Positions 17,801 through 26,500 of a stretch of 64,000 bases of DNA are shown here, one piece after another (position 1 is the stretch's first letter; the number at the start of each line of letters is the position of its first letter). The position numbers and the translations under genes are program-made. The stretch spans positions 394,577-458,576 of the forward strand of contig CAKSAP010000002.1 in the NCBI GenBank assembly GCA_934436505.1, in the 5' to 3' direction. This DNA is from an uncultured Eubacteriales bacterium. GTDB lineage: Bacteria; Bacillota; Clostridia; Oscillospirales; Acutalibacteraceae. The notes under the pieces were generated by a model, which was not told where the DNA came from, searched no databases, and was given only the letters and a program-made list of their open reading frames with translations.

Positions 17801-18860
17801 TTTGTTTGGTTTAGGATGTATCAAAGGTGTTAAGAATGCAGTCACAAAGACGATTGATGCCCGAAAACAGTGTAAATTCAGGTCGTTTAAGGACTTTATT
17901 CAGCGAGCAGACGCTAACAAGACAGTAATCGAAGGACTGATTTTAAGCGGAGCAATGGATAACTGGTGCAAGAACAGAGCTGCTATGATGAAAGCGTATC
18001 CGGAGATGTCCGAACTGTACAAAAAAGAAGTTAAAGAAAAAAGCAAGTTGGATGAACTTGAGAAAAAATTAAAAGACTCGCTTTCACTTGCCGATGAAGA
18101 TGCTTTAACAAGTAAATTGCTGCAGGACGGCGCGAAAGATAAGAAAATCAAAAAGGCAGACGTAACTCGTTTTGGAAAATTAAAAAATAATATCAGTGAG
18201 TATGAGAACGAATTCTCACGGATGATTATCCCGATAGACACACCGCAAAACAGAGATATGTTGCTTGTAAAAGAAAAAGAATTAATCGGTATGTATGTTT
18301 CAGGTCATCCGCTAGACGAATATCGTGATTTGAAAAAAGAGAGAACATGTACTGTTTGTGAGGCGGAGCCCGGACAGATTACACTGAGCGGTTTAATTCA
18401 AAGCGTTAGATATACCCATCGTAAAAAAGACGGTGCGGAAATGGCATTCTTCGTTTTAGAGGACGAGACGGGCAGTATTGACGTAAACTGTTTTGCAAGA
18501 GCATACGGTGAATACAGAGCCAATGTGTATCCGGGAAATGTCGTATCTGTAAAAGGACGATGTATCGAAGAAGAATCAATATTTGAAGATGCAGAACCTA
18601 TTTTGAAACTGAACGTTGAAACGATGAAAACGTTACAGAAAAGTAGACATAGAGTTTTAATATCGGTAAAAAATATTATTGATTGGACTGAAAACGTGTA
18701 TAATCAAATCCTCTTATACAGCGGTAATGAATACGATGTATTTGTCCATGACAGAGCTACAGGGGAGATTCGTAGGGCTGTTAATATGACGGTATCTGCA
18801 AACGTTTTTAATGCAGAAATACCGGATACTGCAGTAACGCATTTTCCAGAAGCGGTTTAA
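14826..18860 (+). CDS. dnaE: DNA polymerase III alpha subunit, DnaE type
   Basis: This replicative DNA polymerase has 1344 residues. Its N-terminal PHP domain keeps the metal-binding residues (IHAHTENS near 9-16, VLTDHGTL near 39-46, GVEVYV, and a CNDIHY block). The palm carries GPGRGSAVGS at about 514-523 and the catalytic PDIDSDFD at 556-563. A helix-hairpin-helix region and an OB fold (about 1195-1270) follow. About 147 residues (157-303) of Lys/Glu-rich coiled coil are inserted inside the PHP domain, which is unusual. A DnaQ-like exonuclease is encoded separately at 38.5 kb. It has its own terminator and promoter. Confidence 0.97.
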   Translation: MGQINYGVIHAHTENSMKDSVLRPEKLCQKAAELGAPAVVLTDHGTLTGVFEFMHAAEKYGIQGIPGVEVYVQEDDSITKRHHLLLIPKNYTGYKAISKAVTKSNERLFDGFPCVNFEILKECFGGGTSGHDNVFATSACVGGVLSQILLRNKNIEKEAEKVKVKLAKYNNPEDPAYLANKEKHKETELLIKEEMERRDNVKKIAEQKFKRKEQALEALDPSSKEYSEAKTKLDAEKQESEEAKVLLEQIKQKIAELNKLKKVLNEQCKSAEKTHSQYMVQKAKLDKFMLSMTSEADVYEEAKNTAQAYQDVFGVGNFYIELQYHHISDEAHVMPKLAQIAEELNFPIVACNDIHYAENTKDDVRARQIVSSLRFNRWQPLREGDTEYYIKTDAELSETLNEILPEATVDKAMKGIDNIISACCVEFPKEDHYPKFKDESGESAKERLRRLAREGIAEKYPGSAWTEEHEKRLEYELSVIEDQGYSDYLCIVEDFLNYGRELGVKNTEKVGLSIGPGRGSAVGSLVCYLAGITGIDPMKHDLIFERFLNRERVSMPDIDSDFDINIRDKIVDYVKQKYGQAAVCNIMTKGTLAAKAAVRNVARVTGDERFGDPKALQDIGDAIAKAIPNTPDIKISDVEEELNDKFKKDKEALQIIKDAKLVEGASVQYGMHAAGVIIADNGDVSEYIPLMKNEKEDIWMCQCDMVEAEADAGLLKMDFLGLRNLNIISEALRAIKRNYGISLDMVEIGRSLTDGKTTPYDKKGNVFKDIFAKGKTNSVFQFESGGMKSMLKRFRPDNIDDIILLVAAYRPGPMQYLDDIIAVKHKIKKPEYIIPQMEDVLGATYGYPIYQEQIMQIFNKFAGFSLGESDIIRRYMSKKKTEKFAAYKDKFIEGLVAHGAAKDKAEEFWVQLLDFSKYAFNKSHACAYAYVAFYTAWLKLNYPTEYMTAVLNYSVTEKLPMLISDCRDFGVKVLPPDINESDIGFKDYNGDILFGLGCIKGVKNAVTKTIDARKQCKFRSFKDFIQRADANKTVIEGLILSGAMDNWCKNRAAMMKAYPEMSELYKKEVKEKSKLDELEKKLKDSLSLADEDALTSKLLQDGAKDKKIKKADVTRFGKLKNNISEYENEFSRMIIPIDTPQNRDMLLVKEKELIGMYVSGHPLDEYRDLKKERTCTVCEAEPGQITLSGLIQSVRYTHRKKDGAEMAFFVLEDETGSIDVNCFARAYGEYRANVYPGNVVSVKGRCIEEESIFEDAEPILKLNVETMKTLQKSRHRVLISVKNIIDWTENVYNQILLYSGNEYDVFVHDRATGEIRRAVNMTVSANVFNAEIPDTAVTHFPEAV

Positions 18861-18865
18861 TAAAA

Positions 18866-18900
18866 GAAGAAGTCTTACAGAGATGTAAGGCTTCTTTTTT
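18866..18900 (+). terminator. Intrinsic terminator after polymerase
   Basis: AAGAAG and CTTACA pair with TGTAAG and CTTCTT around GAGA, followed by a T run. Confidence 0.9.
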
Positions 18901-18920
18901 GTTTTGGACATAAAATTAAT

Positions 18921-18936
18921 CATACTATTTACGAGG
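18921..18936 (+). promoter_or_regulatory. Shared promoter-like motif, copy 7
   Basis: CATACTATTTACGAGG. The GAGGTGA ribosome site of the next gene overlaps the motif end, so the leader would be only about 15-20 bases, the shortest in the set. Confidence 0.7.
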
Positions 18937-18945
18937 TGATGAATT

Positions 18946-19443
18946 TTGAAAAAGAAATATTTTATTATGATTGCAGTTGCTTTGATTTCAACGATATTGT
19001 TGAGCAGCTGCGGCAATTCGGGAAGCTCCGATAACAAAGCTACCTACAGCGCTCAGTTGCCATATTCCGCACAGGAGTATTCTTTATATCTTAATAAAGA
19101 AATTGAGCCTATTACCAATCAGCTGGTAACACAGATGATGATGGCGAGGAATGTAGCAGACGGAGAATGTAACGCGGAAGATGCCATAGCAAGCGCTAAA
19201 GCAAGCCTTGCAACGGTAGAGGAGTGTTATGCATCCGTTGACGTTATGCAGCCTGCAAAGGATTATACGGAGTTGAGATTGAACGCGTTACAGACAATAG
19301 ATCGTGTTAGCGCTACTCTCAAAACATATATTGCCGAAATGGAAAAGGAGACTCCTGATATGGAAGCAATCAGAAGTTTGGCAAAAAATATGCAGACAGA
19401 ATACGCGGATTTAACCGCTTTGTTTAATTCAAATTGGAAATAA
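18946..19443 (+). CDS. Lipoprotein of unknown function
   Basis: This 165-residue protein has a clear lipoprotein signal (MKKKYFIMIAVALISTILL, then SSC), with Cys at about residue 22. The mature part is mostly helical (about 40-160) with no recognised domain. TTG 18946 is used as start, supported by GAGGTGAT just upstream. It opens a unit that continues into the OB-fold protein, a membrane protein and a possible relaxation/nuclease protein. It may be a surface part of the transfer apparatus; its helical exported form resembles the extracellular part of the protein encoded at 20251. Confidence 0.82.
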   Translation: MKKKYFIMIAVALISTILLSSCGNSGSSDNKATYSAQLPYSAQEYSLYLNKEIEPITNQLVTQMMMARNVADGECNAEDAIASAKASLATVEECYASVDVMQPAKDYTELRLNALQTIDRVSATLKTYIAEMEKETPDMEAIRSLAKNMQTEYADLTALFNSNWK

Positions 19444-19457
19444 AGGAGTAGATTTGT

Positions 19458-20264
19458 GTGGCAAAAGAAAATATTGTGCTCTTGCACGGTAAAATACATA
19501 ACATGCCTAAAGTGTACGCCAATAACGACGGAACACTTGTAAAGGCAATGTTCGCTTTGCAGGTTCTTCGAAGACCTGTGCGAGGCGGTAAATTCTTATC
19601 GAATAAACTGTATTTTGATATGCCTGTTGTTTTGATTCGAGATCCCGAACAAATTAAACAAGTGTGTGATTTCATGCAAAATGATATGGTAGATATTCGA
19701 GGCGTGCTTTCTACAAAGGAGTGCGTAAAAACCACGATTTGTCCGCAATGCGGGCAGAAAAACAGCATAAAAGGAACAACGACTTATGTTACGCCAATTT
19801 ATATCTGTAAACGAGAACCGGCAGTCTCAGATGAAGAAGCTTTGAGGCTATTAAAAGAGCGTTGCGAAGTGTCTAATATGGCAATGGTTATCGGAACACT
19901 TTGCAGAGATCCGGAGATATATACAGATGAGAAAAACAAATCGTTTGCACAATACCAGCTTGCTGTGAATCGCCGATATCGTATCAAAGAGGATTCTGCA
20001 GAAACAAAGACAGACTATCCGTGGGTTAAAACCGTTGGAGAGCAAGCACTAAAAGACGCATATGCACTGAAAACCGGTTCGCAAGTATATATAAATGGCG
20101 CACTGCAAACGAGAGAAATTACGCGTGGAACAAAATGTGAATATTGTGAAGCCTCCTACGAATGGAACGACAATGCTACGGAAATAATCCCATATTCTAC
20201 TGAATATTTATCAAACTGTATCGTTCCCGAAAAAGAGGAGGGAGAAACAAATGCCGAAAGTTGA
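19458..20264 (+). CDS. OB-fold ssDNA-binding-like protein with two CxxC motifs
   Basis: This 268-residue protein appears to contain two OB-fold halves: about 1-115 (IVLLHGKIHNMPKVYAN, then CPQCGQ at about 96) and about 130-255 (MVIGTLCRDPEIY, then CEYCEASY). The phrase order matches single-stranded-DNA-binding proteins such as SSB or PriB. The two CxxC pairs may bind zinc. GTG 19458 follows AAAGGAG. It is co-transcribed with the lipoprotein upstream and overlaps the next gene by 14 bases. It is one of at least three OB-fold proteins in the element and probably coats ssDNA during replication or transfer. Confidence 0.75.
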   Translation: MAKENIVLLHGKIHNMPKVYANNDGTLVKAMFALQVLRRPVRGGKFLSNKLYFDMPVVLIRDPEQIKQVCDFMQNDMVDIRGVLSTKECVKTTICPQCGQKNSIKGTTTYVTPIYICKREPAVSDEEALRLLKERCEVSNMAMVIGTLCRDPEIYTDEKNKSFAQYQLAVNRRYRIKEDSAETKTDYPWVKTVGEQALKDAYALKTGSQVYINGALQTREITRGTKCEYCEASYEWNDNATEIIPYSTEYLSNCIVPEKEEGETNAES

Positions 20265-21105
20265 TTTGAGAGAAAAATTAGATAAAGGCAAAATCGAAAA
20301 GCCAAAGAACGAAAAAAGCAAAAAGATTACACTTTATAAAAAATCTCCTCTTAATAAGTTAGAGTCTAAAGGCGCTAAAAGCGAGCCTCTGAAGAAAGAA
20401 AAAATAGATTACAATGAAATGGATAAAAAACTGCTGGAGGAAGAAGTGATTCGCCAAAATGCAGTTGCGGAAGATGAGAAAAAACAAGAGACGAGAAAAA
20501 AAGTGGTAACGGCTTTGTTGATTGTAGGCTGTATATATTTGTGTTTTTTGATTTTTGGCGTAATCAACACACAGTATGTGTATGATGACACCGGTAAAGT
20601 TGTAGCACATAAAATGACAATTGAACAGATTGAGGAAATGGATCATTTTACGACTTTCGCATCGCAATACAGACAGGCACGGTCTTTGTATGAGCAGGTG
20701 CTTGTTTTGGATTATAGAATGGGTGCGGGCGAAGAAGATCCGTTGGTTATTGCTCCGGATTATGAAAAACTATTGGAATCAGTCAACGAATTGTCTATTC
20801 AGGTAAGCGCAGTTAATCTGCCGGCAGAATATACGCAAACATTAAATATGTTGACTTTGTGGATTCAAAATGACATTGCCATTTACTGTCAGTCTATGTC
20901 AAAAGCAATATCGCAAAATGATGCGGATAGCGCAGCTACGGCACTTCAGTACAGAACAATGATGTATAATGATTTTTCTACCATTACTCAGAACACAATT
21001 ATTATCGGTAAACAAATCACATTGGCTGATATTACTGATATTATACAGTGGTCGCCGGAATCCTATATACAGAACGAAATAGGAGGAATCGTGAACTATG
21101 AATAA
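20251..21105 (+). CDS. Single-pass membrane protein
   Basis: This 284-residue protein has a lysine-rich cytoplasmic N-terminus (1-87), one transmembrane helix (about 88-108) and an extracytoplasmic helical domain (about 115-284). It has no recognised family. Its start overlaps the previous gene, its end overlaps the next, and GAGGGAG lies upstream. This topology is common among small envelope parts of secretion and conjugation systems. Its place between an ssDNA-binding-like protein and a possible nuclease/relaxation protein suggests a channel or anchoring role (inference). Confidence 0.75.
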   Translation: MPKVDLREKLDKGKIEKPKNEKSKKITLYKKSPLNKLESKGAKSEPLKKEKIDYNEMDKKLLEEEVIRQNAVAEDEKKQETRKKVVTALLIVGCIYLCFLIFGVINTQYVYDDTGKVVAHKMTIEQIEEMDHFTTFASQYRQARSLYEQVLVLDYRMGAGEEDPLVIAPDYEKLLESVNELSIQVSAVNLPAEYTQTLNMLTLWIQNDIAIYCQSMSKAISQNDADSAATALQYRTMMYNDFSTITQNTIIIGKQITLADITDIIQWSPESYIQNEIGGIVNYE

Positions 21106-22558
21106 CACAAACGATTTACTACTTGCAAAATACAATCTGCTCGTCTCAAAATATAAAGAGCTGAGGGAACAGTATACGGCCAAGCAGGAACGGTGGAGTG
21201 AACGCGAGGTTTATTTCAAACATATTGATAAGGTTGCACGAGAACTCTGTGAAGAGATCTTAGCAAAGGATAAAGATGAAATGGTTCTCGGCTCGGATTA
21301 TTCGTGGAGCAGTGTCAAAACAGACGAGCTAATTCACAAAGCCAAAAAATCATTTCAAAACTATAACAAAAACCGGACTGAGCTGATGCGCAATATTATG
21401 GACTTAGCAGAAAACAGGCAATTCCAAATCGTAAGCTTACAAGATCAGATTGAACAGTTTATGACGGGGAATAATATAGCGGCAATTTCAAGCGCACAAG
21501 AGATTGTTGAAAGGGCAGAGAAAAAGGCTGAAGAAAAAGCCGCTATGGATAAAGCGCCTCATATTGCGAAATCGGCAGCAGAAGCGGGAAAGGTACAGTT
21601 AATTATTGAAGATATGGATGAGGTTGAAGTTGAAGGAGAAATGAAGCCGCTACAGGACCTTATGGAGCAAAACGAGCAAGCTCGCATTACGGCATATTCT
21701 ATTCCTGTTAATGACTCAACTAAAAAGAAAAAGAAAATGAAGAAAGAAAGAGACAATGCGGTATTGGCTCACATGGTAGATTTACGCGAATTTGAAGATC
21801 AAATGACAGATGGCATGTGGGAAATCTTATATGTTATAGGTTCTTATGGACTATCGAAATATCCGGACATTGAAGCAAAAGTCCTCAAAGAAACCGACCT
21901 GCGAAAAACCAAGATTCGAACTTCTATGCAGAACATTTACAAGATGGGTGTAGTCTCGCAGGAAGTATTAAACTTGCCATTGTCCCCTAAATGTTTTGTT
22001 TACAAGCTTTCTGATATTGGTTTGCGGTTATATAAGCTGAAATACGAAGGAGATCCGGTTGAAGCAGAATTGGATCGTATTATTAAAGAACATGATAACC
22101 CTAATCACGGTTATGGCATCATGGATGTCGTAAAAATATTGGAAGACAGCGGTTTTTACAAAGAAGTGTCGGGGTACAACCGCAATCACGCAATCAACGT
22201 CAAGGACGGAAAACGATATATCCCGGATATTATTTGTGTTACCGACAGATATAAAGAATATATCGAGTATGAACGCGGTATGCATACGCAGGCTGACTTC
22301 AATGAAAAGTGTAATAAAATGACACAGGTTACGAGGTATTTAAACTTTGTTGTACCGAACAAAGATATTCTTATCAAGAGGTTGATTCCTCAGATTAATA
22401 CTTGGATTGAAAGTCGTGATGCCAGAAGTCTTAAAAATATTAAAATACGGCTGACAACTGCCCTGACATTAAAAGACGCAGATATGCGAAACGATAAATG
22501 TTGGCAAGTTATATGGGACTTGCGTAAAGGCGCAGCCCCTGTTAAGACGATAGAATGA
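21098..22558 (+). CDS. Possible replication-relaxation-like protein with nuclease-like C-terminus
   Basis: This 486-residue soluble protein has an N-terminal coiled coil (about 10-170) and a Lys-rich linker with KKKKKMKKER near 209-218. A winged-helix-like region follows at about 225-320 (LREFEDQMTDGMWEILYVIG onward). The C-terminal domain contains YIPDIICVT (about 372) and, some 15 residues on, YIEYERG, a spacing like PD-(D/E)xK nuclease folds and Replic_Relax proteins of Firmicutes plasmids. If so it could nick or process element DNA. No classical HUH relaxase was found in the window. Assignment is tentative. Confidence 0.55.
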   Translation: MNNTNDLLLAKYNLLVSKYKELREQYTAKQERWSEREVYFKHIDKVARELCEEILAKDKDEMVLGSDYSWSSVKTDELIHKAKKSFQNYNKNRTELMRNIMDLAENRQFQIVSLQDQIEQFMTGNNIAAISSAQEIVERAEKKAEEKAAMDKAPHIAKSAAEAGKVQLIIEDMDEVEVEGEMKPLQDLMEQNEQARITAYSIPVNDSTKKKKKMKKERDNAVLAHMVDLREFEDQMTDGMWEILYVIGSYGLSKYPDIEAKVLKETDLRKTKIRTSMQNIYKMGVVSQEVLNLPLSPKCFVYKLSDIGLRLYKLKYEGDPVEAELDRIIKEHDNPNHGYGIMDVVKILEDSGFYKEVSGYNRNHAINVKDGKRYIPDIICVTDRYKEYIEYERGMHTQADFNEKCNKMTQVTRYLNFVVPNKDILIKRLIPQINTWIESRDARSLKNIKIRLTTALTLKDADMRNDKCWQVIWDLRKGAAPVKTIE

Positions 22559-22562
22559 TACT

Positions 22563-22578
22563 CATACTATATTTGAAA
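22563..22578 (+). promoter_or_regulatory. Shared promoter-like motif, copy 8
   Basis: CATACTATATTTGAAA, starting four bases after the preceding stop codon and with no terminator between. It precedes GACAGGAGG and a small membrane gene. Confidence 0.68.
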
Positions 22579-22600
22579 TATAAAGACAGGAGGAACGCAT

Positions 22601-22780
22601 ATGAAAGAATTGTTAGATGCATTTAGTGCATTTCATGTTAACGGAGCCAATTATTTTTTATATGCTCTAAAAAATAACTGGTGGCTTCTTTTGCTCGCAG
22701 TGGGCGCGATAGGTTCTATCATTATGTCGCTGCGTGAGGAAATAGAAGTTACGGTTACAGAAGAGCAGCAGATTTTGTAA
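22601..22780 (+). CDS. Small single-pass membrane protein
   Basis: A 59-residue ORF with a strong ribosome site, ACAGGAGG, seven bases before ATG 22601. It encodes one hydrophobic helix (NNWWLLLLAVGAIGSIIMSL, about 26-45) and an acidic tail. It stands between promoter copy 8 and another membrane gene 15 bases downstream, so it is probably real. Small membrane proteins of this kind accompany secretion ATPases; function unknown. Confidence 0.7.
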   Translation: MKELLDAFSAFHVNGANYFLYALKNNWWLLLLAVGAIGSIIMSLREEIEVTVTEEQQIL

Positions 22781-22795
22781 GGAAGGAGTAAAGAA

Positions 22796-23338
22796 ATGGA
22801 TAAGACAAAAAACACGCCAACATACAAACAAAAAACAAACAAGTCTGATATGATGAGATATTTTAAGGCGGTTATGCTGCCTTTGGGCGTTTTCCTTTTT
22901 GGATTGTTTACCATCTCCAGATTTGCAAACTTCGGCACATATCTCATAGCACCTCTCACAGGAGTTACGTGGGTATGGGGAGTCTTGTGTGCAGCACTAT
23001 TACCTTCGCACAAAAAATCTATATTAACGGAAACTCACGCGACAATAGCTATCTATCTTTTGTCTTTAACCGGACTTCGTGAACTAATTTCGCTTATATC
23101 GGGAGTGTCTTCGGAAATGCTAATGGCGGCGTTTCAACAGGCAATTCCACTTACAGGAGGAAGTGCTATTTCGGGATGGCTTCAAACGCTACTGTGGATT
23201 ACCGCTGTACTTACTCCTTTTGGTTTTATTGTGATGCAGGGTAAGAAGTTATATAGCTTGAAACGTAAAAACAACACGAAACAAGTGCTTGCACAGCTTC
23301 GTAATATTCGAAACGATAATCATATACACACAAATTAA
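22796..23338 (+). CDS. Multi-pass membrane protein
   Basis: This 180-residue protein has about four transmembrane helices (roughly 23-43, 47-68, 80-98 and 129-150) and basic termini. No family is recognised. AAGGAGT lies upstream of ATG 22796 and the preceding small membrane gene ends 15 bases before. It is followed by a strong terminator and then the HerA/VirB4-like ATPase gene. It is a candidate inner-membrane part of the same apparatus (inference). Confidence 0.75.
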   Translation: MDKTKNTPTYKQKTNKSDMMRYFKAVMLPLGVFLFGLFTISRFANFGTYLIAPLTGVTWVWGVLCAALLPSHKKSILTETHATIAIYLLSLTGLRELISLISGVSSEMLMAAFQQAIPLTGGSAISGWLQTLLWITAVLTPFGFIVMQGKKLYSLKRKNNTKQVLAQLRNIRNDNHIHTN

Positions 23339-23343
23339 AACAC

Positions 23344-23385
23344 ACCCTATATTTTGCACACGCAGGATATAGGGCATTTTATTTT
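23344..23385 (+). terminator. Intrinsic terminator
   Basis: CCCTATA and TGC pair with GCA and TATAGGG around an ACAC loop, followed by a T-rich run. Confidence 0.88.
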
Positions 23386-23433
23386 TTTGGGGAGGGATAT
23401 AATTCTAAATAACTTAGTAAAAACAAAAACAAT

Positions 23434-23449
23434 CATACTATATTTGAAA
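23434..23449 (+). promoter_or_regulatory. Shared promoter-like motif, copy 9
   Basis: CATACTATATTTGAAA, identical to copy 8. It precedes the large ATPase gene. Confidence 0.72.
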
Positions 23450-23480
23450 GCTCTGTTAATAAGGCAGAGCCTTATTTTTT
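23450..23480 (+). promoter_or_regulatory. Possible transcription attenuator in leader of ATPase gene
   Basis: Directly after the promoter motif, GCTCTG (23450-23455) can pair with CAGAGC (23465-23470). An alternative small stem, AAGGC with GCCTT, overlaps it. Both are followed by a TTATTTTTT tract, and the ribosome site AAAGGAGG comes just after. A terminator-like hairpin between promoter and gene suggests attenuation or a pause. Confidence 0.45.
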
Positions 23481-23501
23481 AATAAAGGAGGAACTATTTG
23501 T

Positions 23502-26500
23502 ATGGGTTTATCATGTTATGACATCAAAAAAATATTGAACCCGAAATTCAATAATTATCCGTCTGATGATTTTCGCATTATCGATTCATGGACGCTGTAC
23601 CACGAAAATCCCGGCGTAAAGATTAATGACAGAAAACTGAATTATCTTTGCTACGAATTAGAGAGCATCGATCCTGAAACCGGAGAAAAGACGCATTATT
23701 ATAAAGCAATTAAGCTTGCAAGAGTGGACCGCATTCCTAAATCAGCGAAACAGTCCACGGCGTTAATGGATATGCAGGCGCAGGTGTTATCGTCGGCATG
23801 GCAGCAGGGATTTAACCTGATTACGATTATTGCAAATATCATAAAGCCCGCTGTTGGACTTTTGTATTTGTACGGCGTACAAGGAGTATCTACATCGTTA
23901 GAAGACGCAAAGAAAGAGGCAGACAGAGCATATACTGGGTTTATGTATTCGATGCAGGCAACATATAAAGTGTTGGAACTGCGCTGTATTTGTGCAGAAG
24001 AAGCCGAATGGTTGCGTGAAAAAATGTATTCTATGGAATATATGACGGTAGTGCGCGGCATTCCAAAGGCTCAGGAAGGCGGAGTTGATGCAGGCGACAA
24101 AGGAATCGGAGGCAAAAACCTTAATCCGCAGTCACAGGGAACATTAGAAGAAATGATTATCGGTATGGCGGATTATGAGTATGTCTTGGAAGTAATTTCA
24201 ACGCCTGTATATCGTAATACACTTGAAGAATGGTCACTTAGAACACAGCGAGATATGACAGACTGGTACGGACAGTTACAGGGAAACAAGTCCTTTTCCA
24301 TGGGCATTTCGTTACCGATGATGTTTGCCGCAAACCAAAGTTCATCACAAGGATGGAACAAAGCATATACGGACGCTGAATCGGTAAGTCATTCTCAAGG
24401 TGAGTCTTTCAGCACGAGTTATGGAGAAAATGTCGGACAAGCTTTATCGCAATCCTACGGGCAGAGTATTGGGCAGTCAAGGGGCATGTCGGTAACAGAC
24501 AGCGTATCTCAGTCCCACAGCATCTCTCAAGGACAGAGCTTCGGGCAGAACTGGGGAAGTAGTTTTGGGCAGAGCATCGGCAGTTCTTTTAATCAGTCGG
24601 TAGGACAAGGACAAAGCATCAGCCATAATGAAGGAACGAGTACAGGAGAGTCTTTTGGCACAAGCCAAGGACAGAGTTACGGATTCAGTCAGGGACAGAA
24701 TGTTTCACAATCCCATAATGTGGGAACAAATCAAAGCTTCGGTCAGACACTCACGGAAACAGTAGGACGCACCAACTCGTCTACGATTGGACAAACTGCA
24801 ACGCAGTCAACAGGACAATCCTTTAACAATTCCTATAGTTCCGGCACTTCTCAATCAGTATCGAGCTCCGGCAGTCACGGCACTAACAGCAGCACATCAT
24901 TTAACAGCTCGCAGACAACCGGTTCTTCTCATACATCGGGATCATCGGATACGGCAGGAGGCAGTGTGGGTGCTTTTGGACTTGGTGCTAATTATTCGCA
25001 CGGTTGGAACCGTTCGGATTCTACCAGTCAATCCAGCAGCACGGGTATGGGAAGCAGTTATGGAACTTCAGATACAATCGGCTGGGGAACATCAACCGGA
25101 ACAAGTAATTCTGTTTCTTCCGGAAGTTCCGTAAGCAATTCATCTTCACTTGCAAACAGCTCCTCTTTGTCCGAATCTTTATCTCATAGCCAAGGAGTAT
25201 CCAATTCGCAAACATTTGGAACGAGCGAGAGTTACGGAACATCATACGGACAGAGCATGAGTGAAAATTGGGGTGTTAACCAATCGACATCACATAGCCA
25301 AAATATTTCACAAAATGTCAGCAACGGTTGGGGACAAAATATTTCTATGTCAACGGGAATCGGACAGAATGTCGGACAGAGCTCTTCACAAAACGAAGGA
25401 ATGAGCGCTTCGCTTTCCAATTCAGAATCTTATGGAGTTTCGCAAGGACGCTCGGTAGGAAATTCTTATTCCGAGTCTGTTACGCAGAGTATATCGCAAG
25501 GCACAACACAAAGCTACGGAAAGTCTCAAAGTATCGGACAGGGACAGAGCTATACAGATGGAACTTCAAGTTCTACCAGCCAATCAACAGGCTCTTCCGG
25601 TGCTTATGTACAAGGGGCTTCATCTTCTATGGGTATGGGCCCCAGCATCGGATATAACAAAAGCTATATTTGGATGGATCAAGAAGTAAAGGACATTCTT
25701 GAACTGTTAGAATTCCAGAACGAACGCTTGAAATTGGCATTGAGAGACGGAGGTGCTTTCTATACCTATGTGTATATCGCTTGTAGCAGCCAAGATGCAC
25801 TTTCTGCAGCTATGACAATTGCGAAATCAACGTGGCGAAACGAGTATGCGCTTACAGCTCCTCTTCAGGTTTTGAATTTGACAGACGAAGAGCAAAAGCA
25901 TCTTCTCTACCATTTTTCTGCATTTTCTTCCGATGTCACGAAGGAAGACATATCGGGCTTACGAGATTACAAGTATGCAACGGTGCTTCTTCCAGGAGAA
26001 TATGTTGCATATACGCATTTACCGAGAATTTCCGAAGGCGGTATCTTTGCAGAAGCAAATGATATACCGAAATTCTCCGTTCCCGGACAACTCAAAGGCG
26101 AAGTGTATATGGGAACCATCCTTTCCGCTGAACGCTACACCATGCTAAACGGATATCGTACACCGCACGATTATCGTATTGATGAAGCTCAAATGATGCA
26201 CGGATTCTTTACCGGAGCATCCCGTTCAGGTAAAACGGTTGCGGCAATGCGATTTATTGCTGAGCTTGCGCAGGTGAAACGAAAATCAACAGGAAAACGG
26301 TTCCGTATCGTTTGCATGGATCCTAAGCAGGACTGGAGAACATTGGCTCGTTTTGTTGAGCCTGAACGATTCCGTTTCTTTAGCTTGGGAAACACACGAT
26401 TCAGACCGGTTAAAATCAATCCGCTGAAAATCCCTCATGGCGTTGTTCCGCAGGTGTGGATAGACGGTGTTATTGATATTTATTGCCGTGCCTACGGACT

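Noticed and set aside
24370..25660. Highly repetitive DNA that might suggest a CRISPR array or non-coding satellite
   Set aside because: The repeats are 12-bp based, degenerate, keep one open reading frame and encode the Ser/Gly/Gln region; there are no constant repeats with unique spacers.
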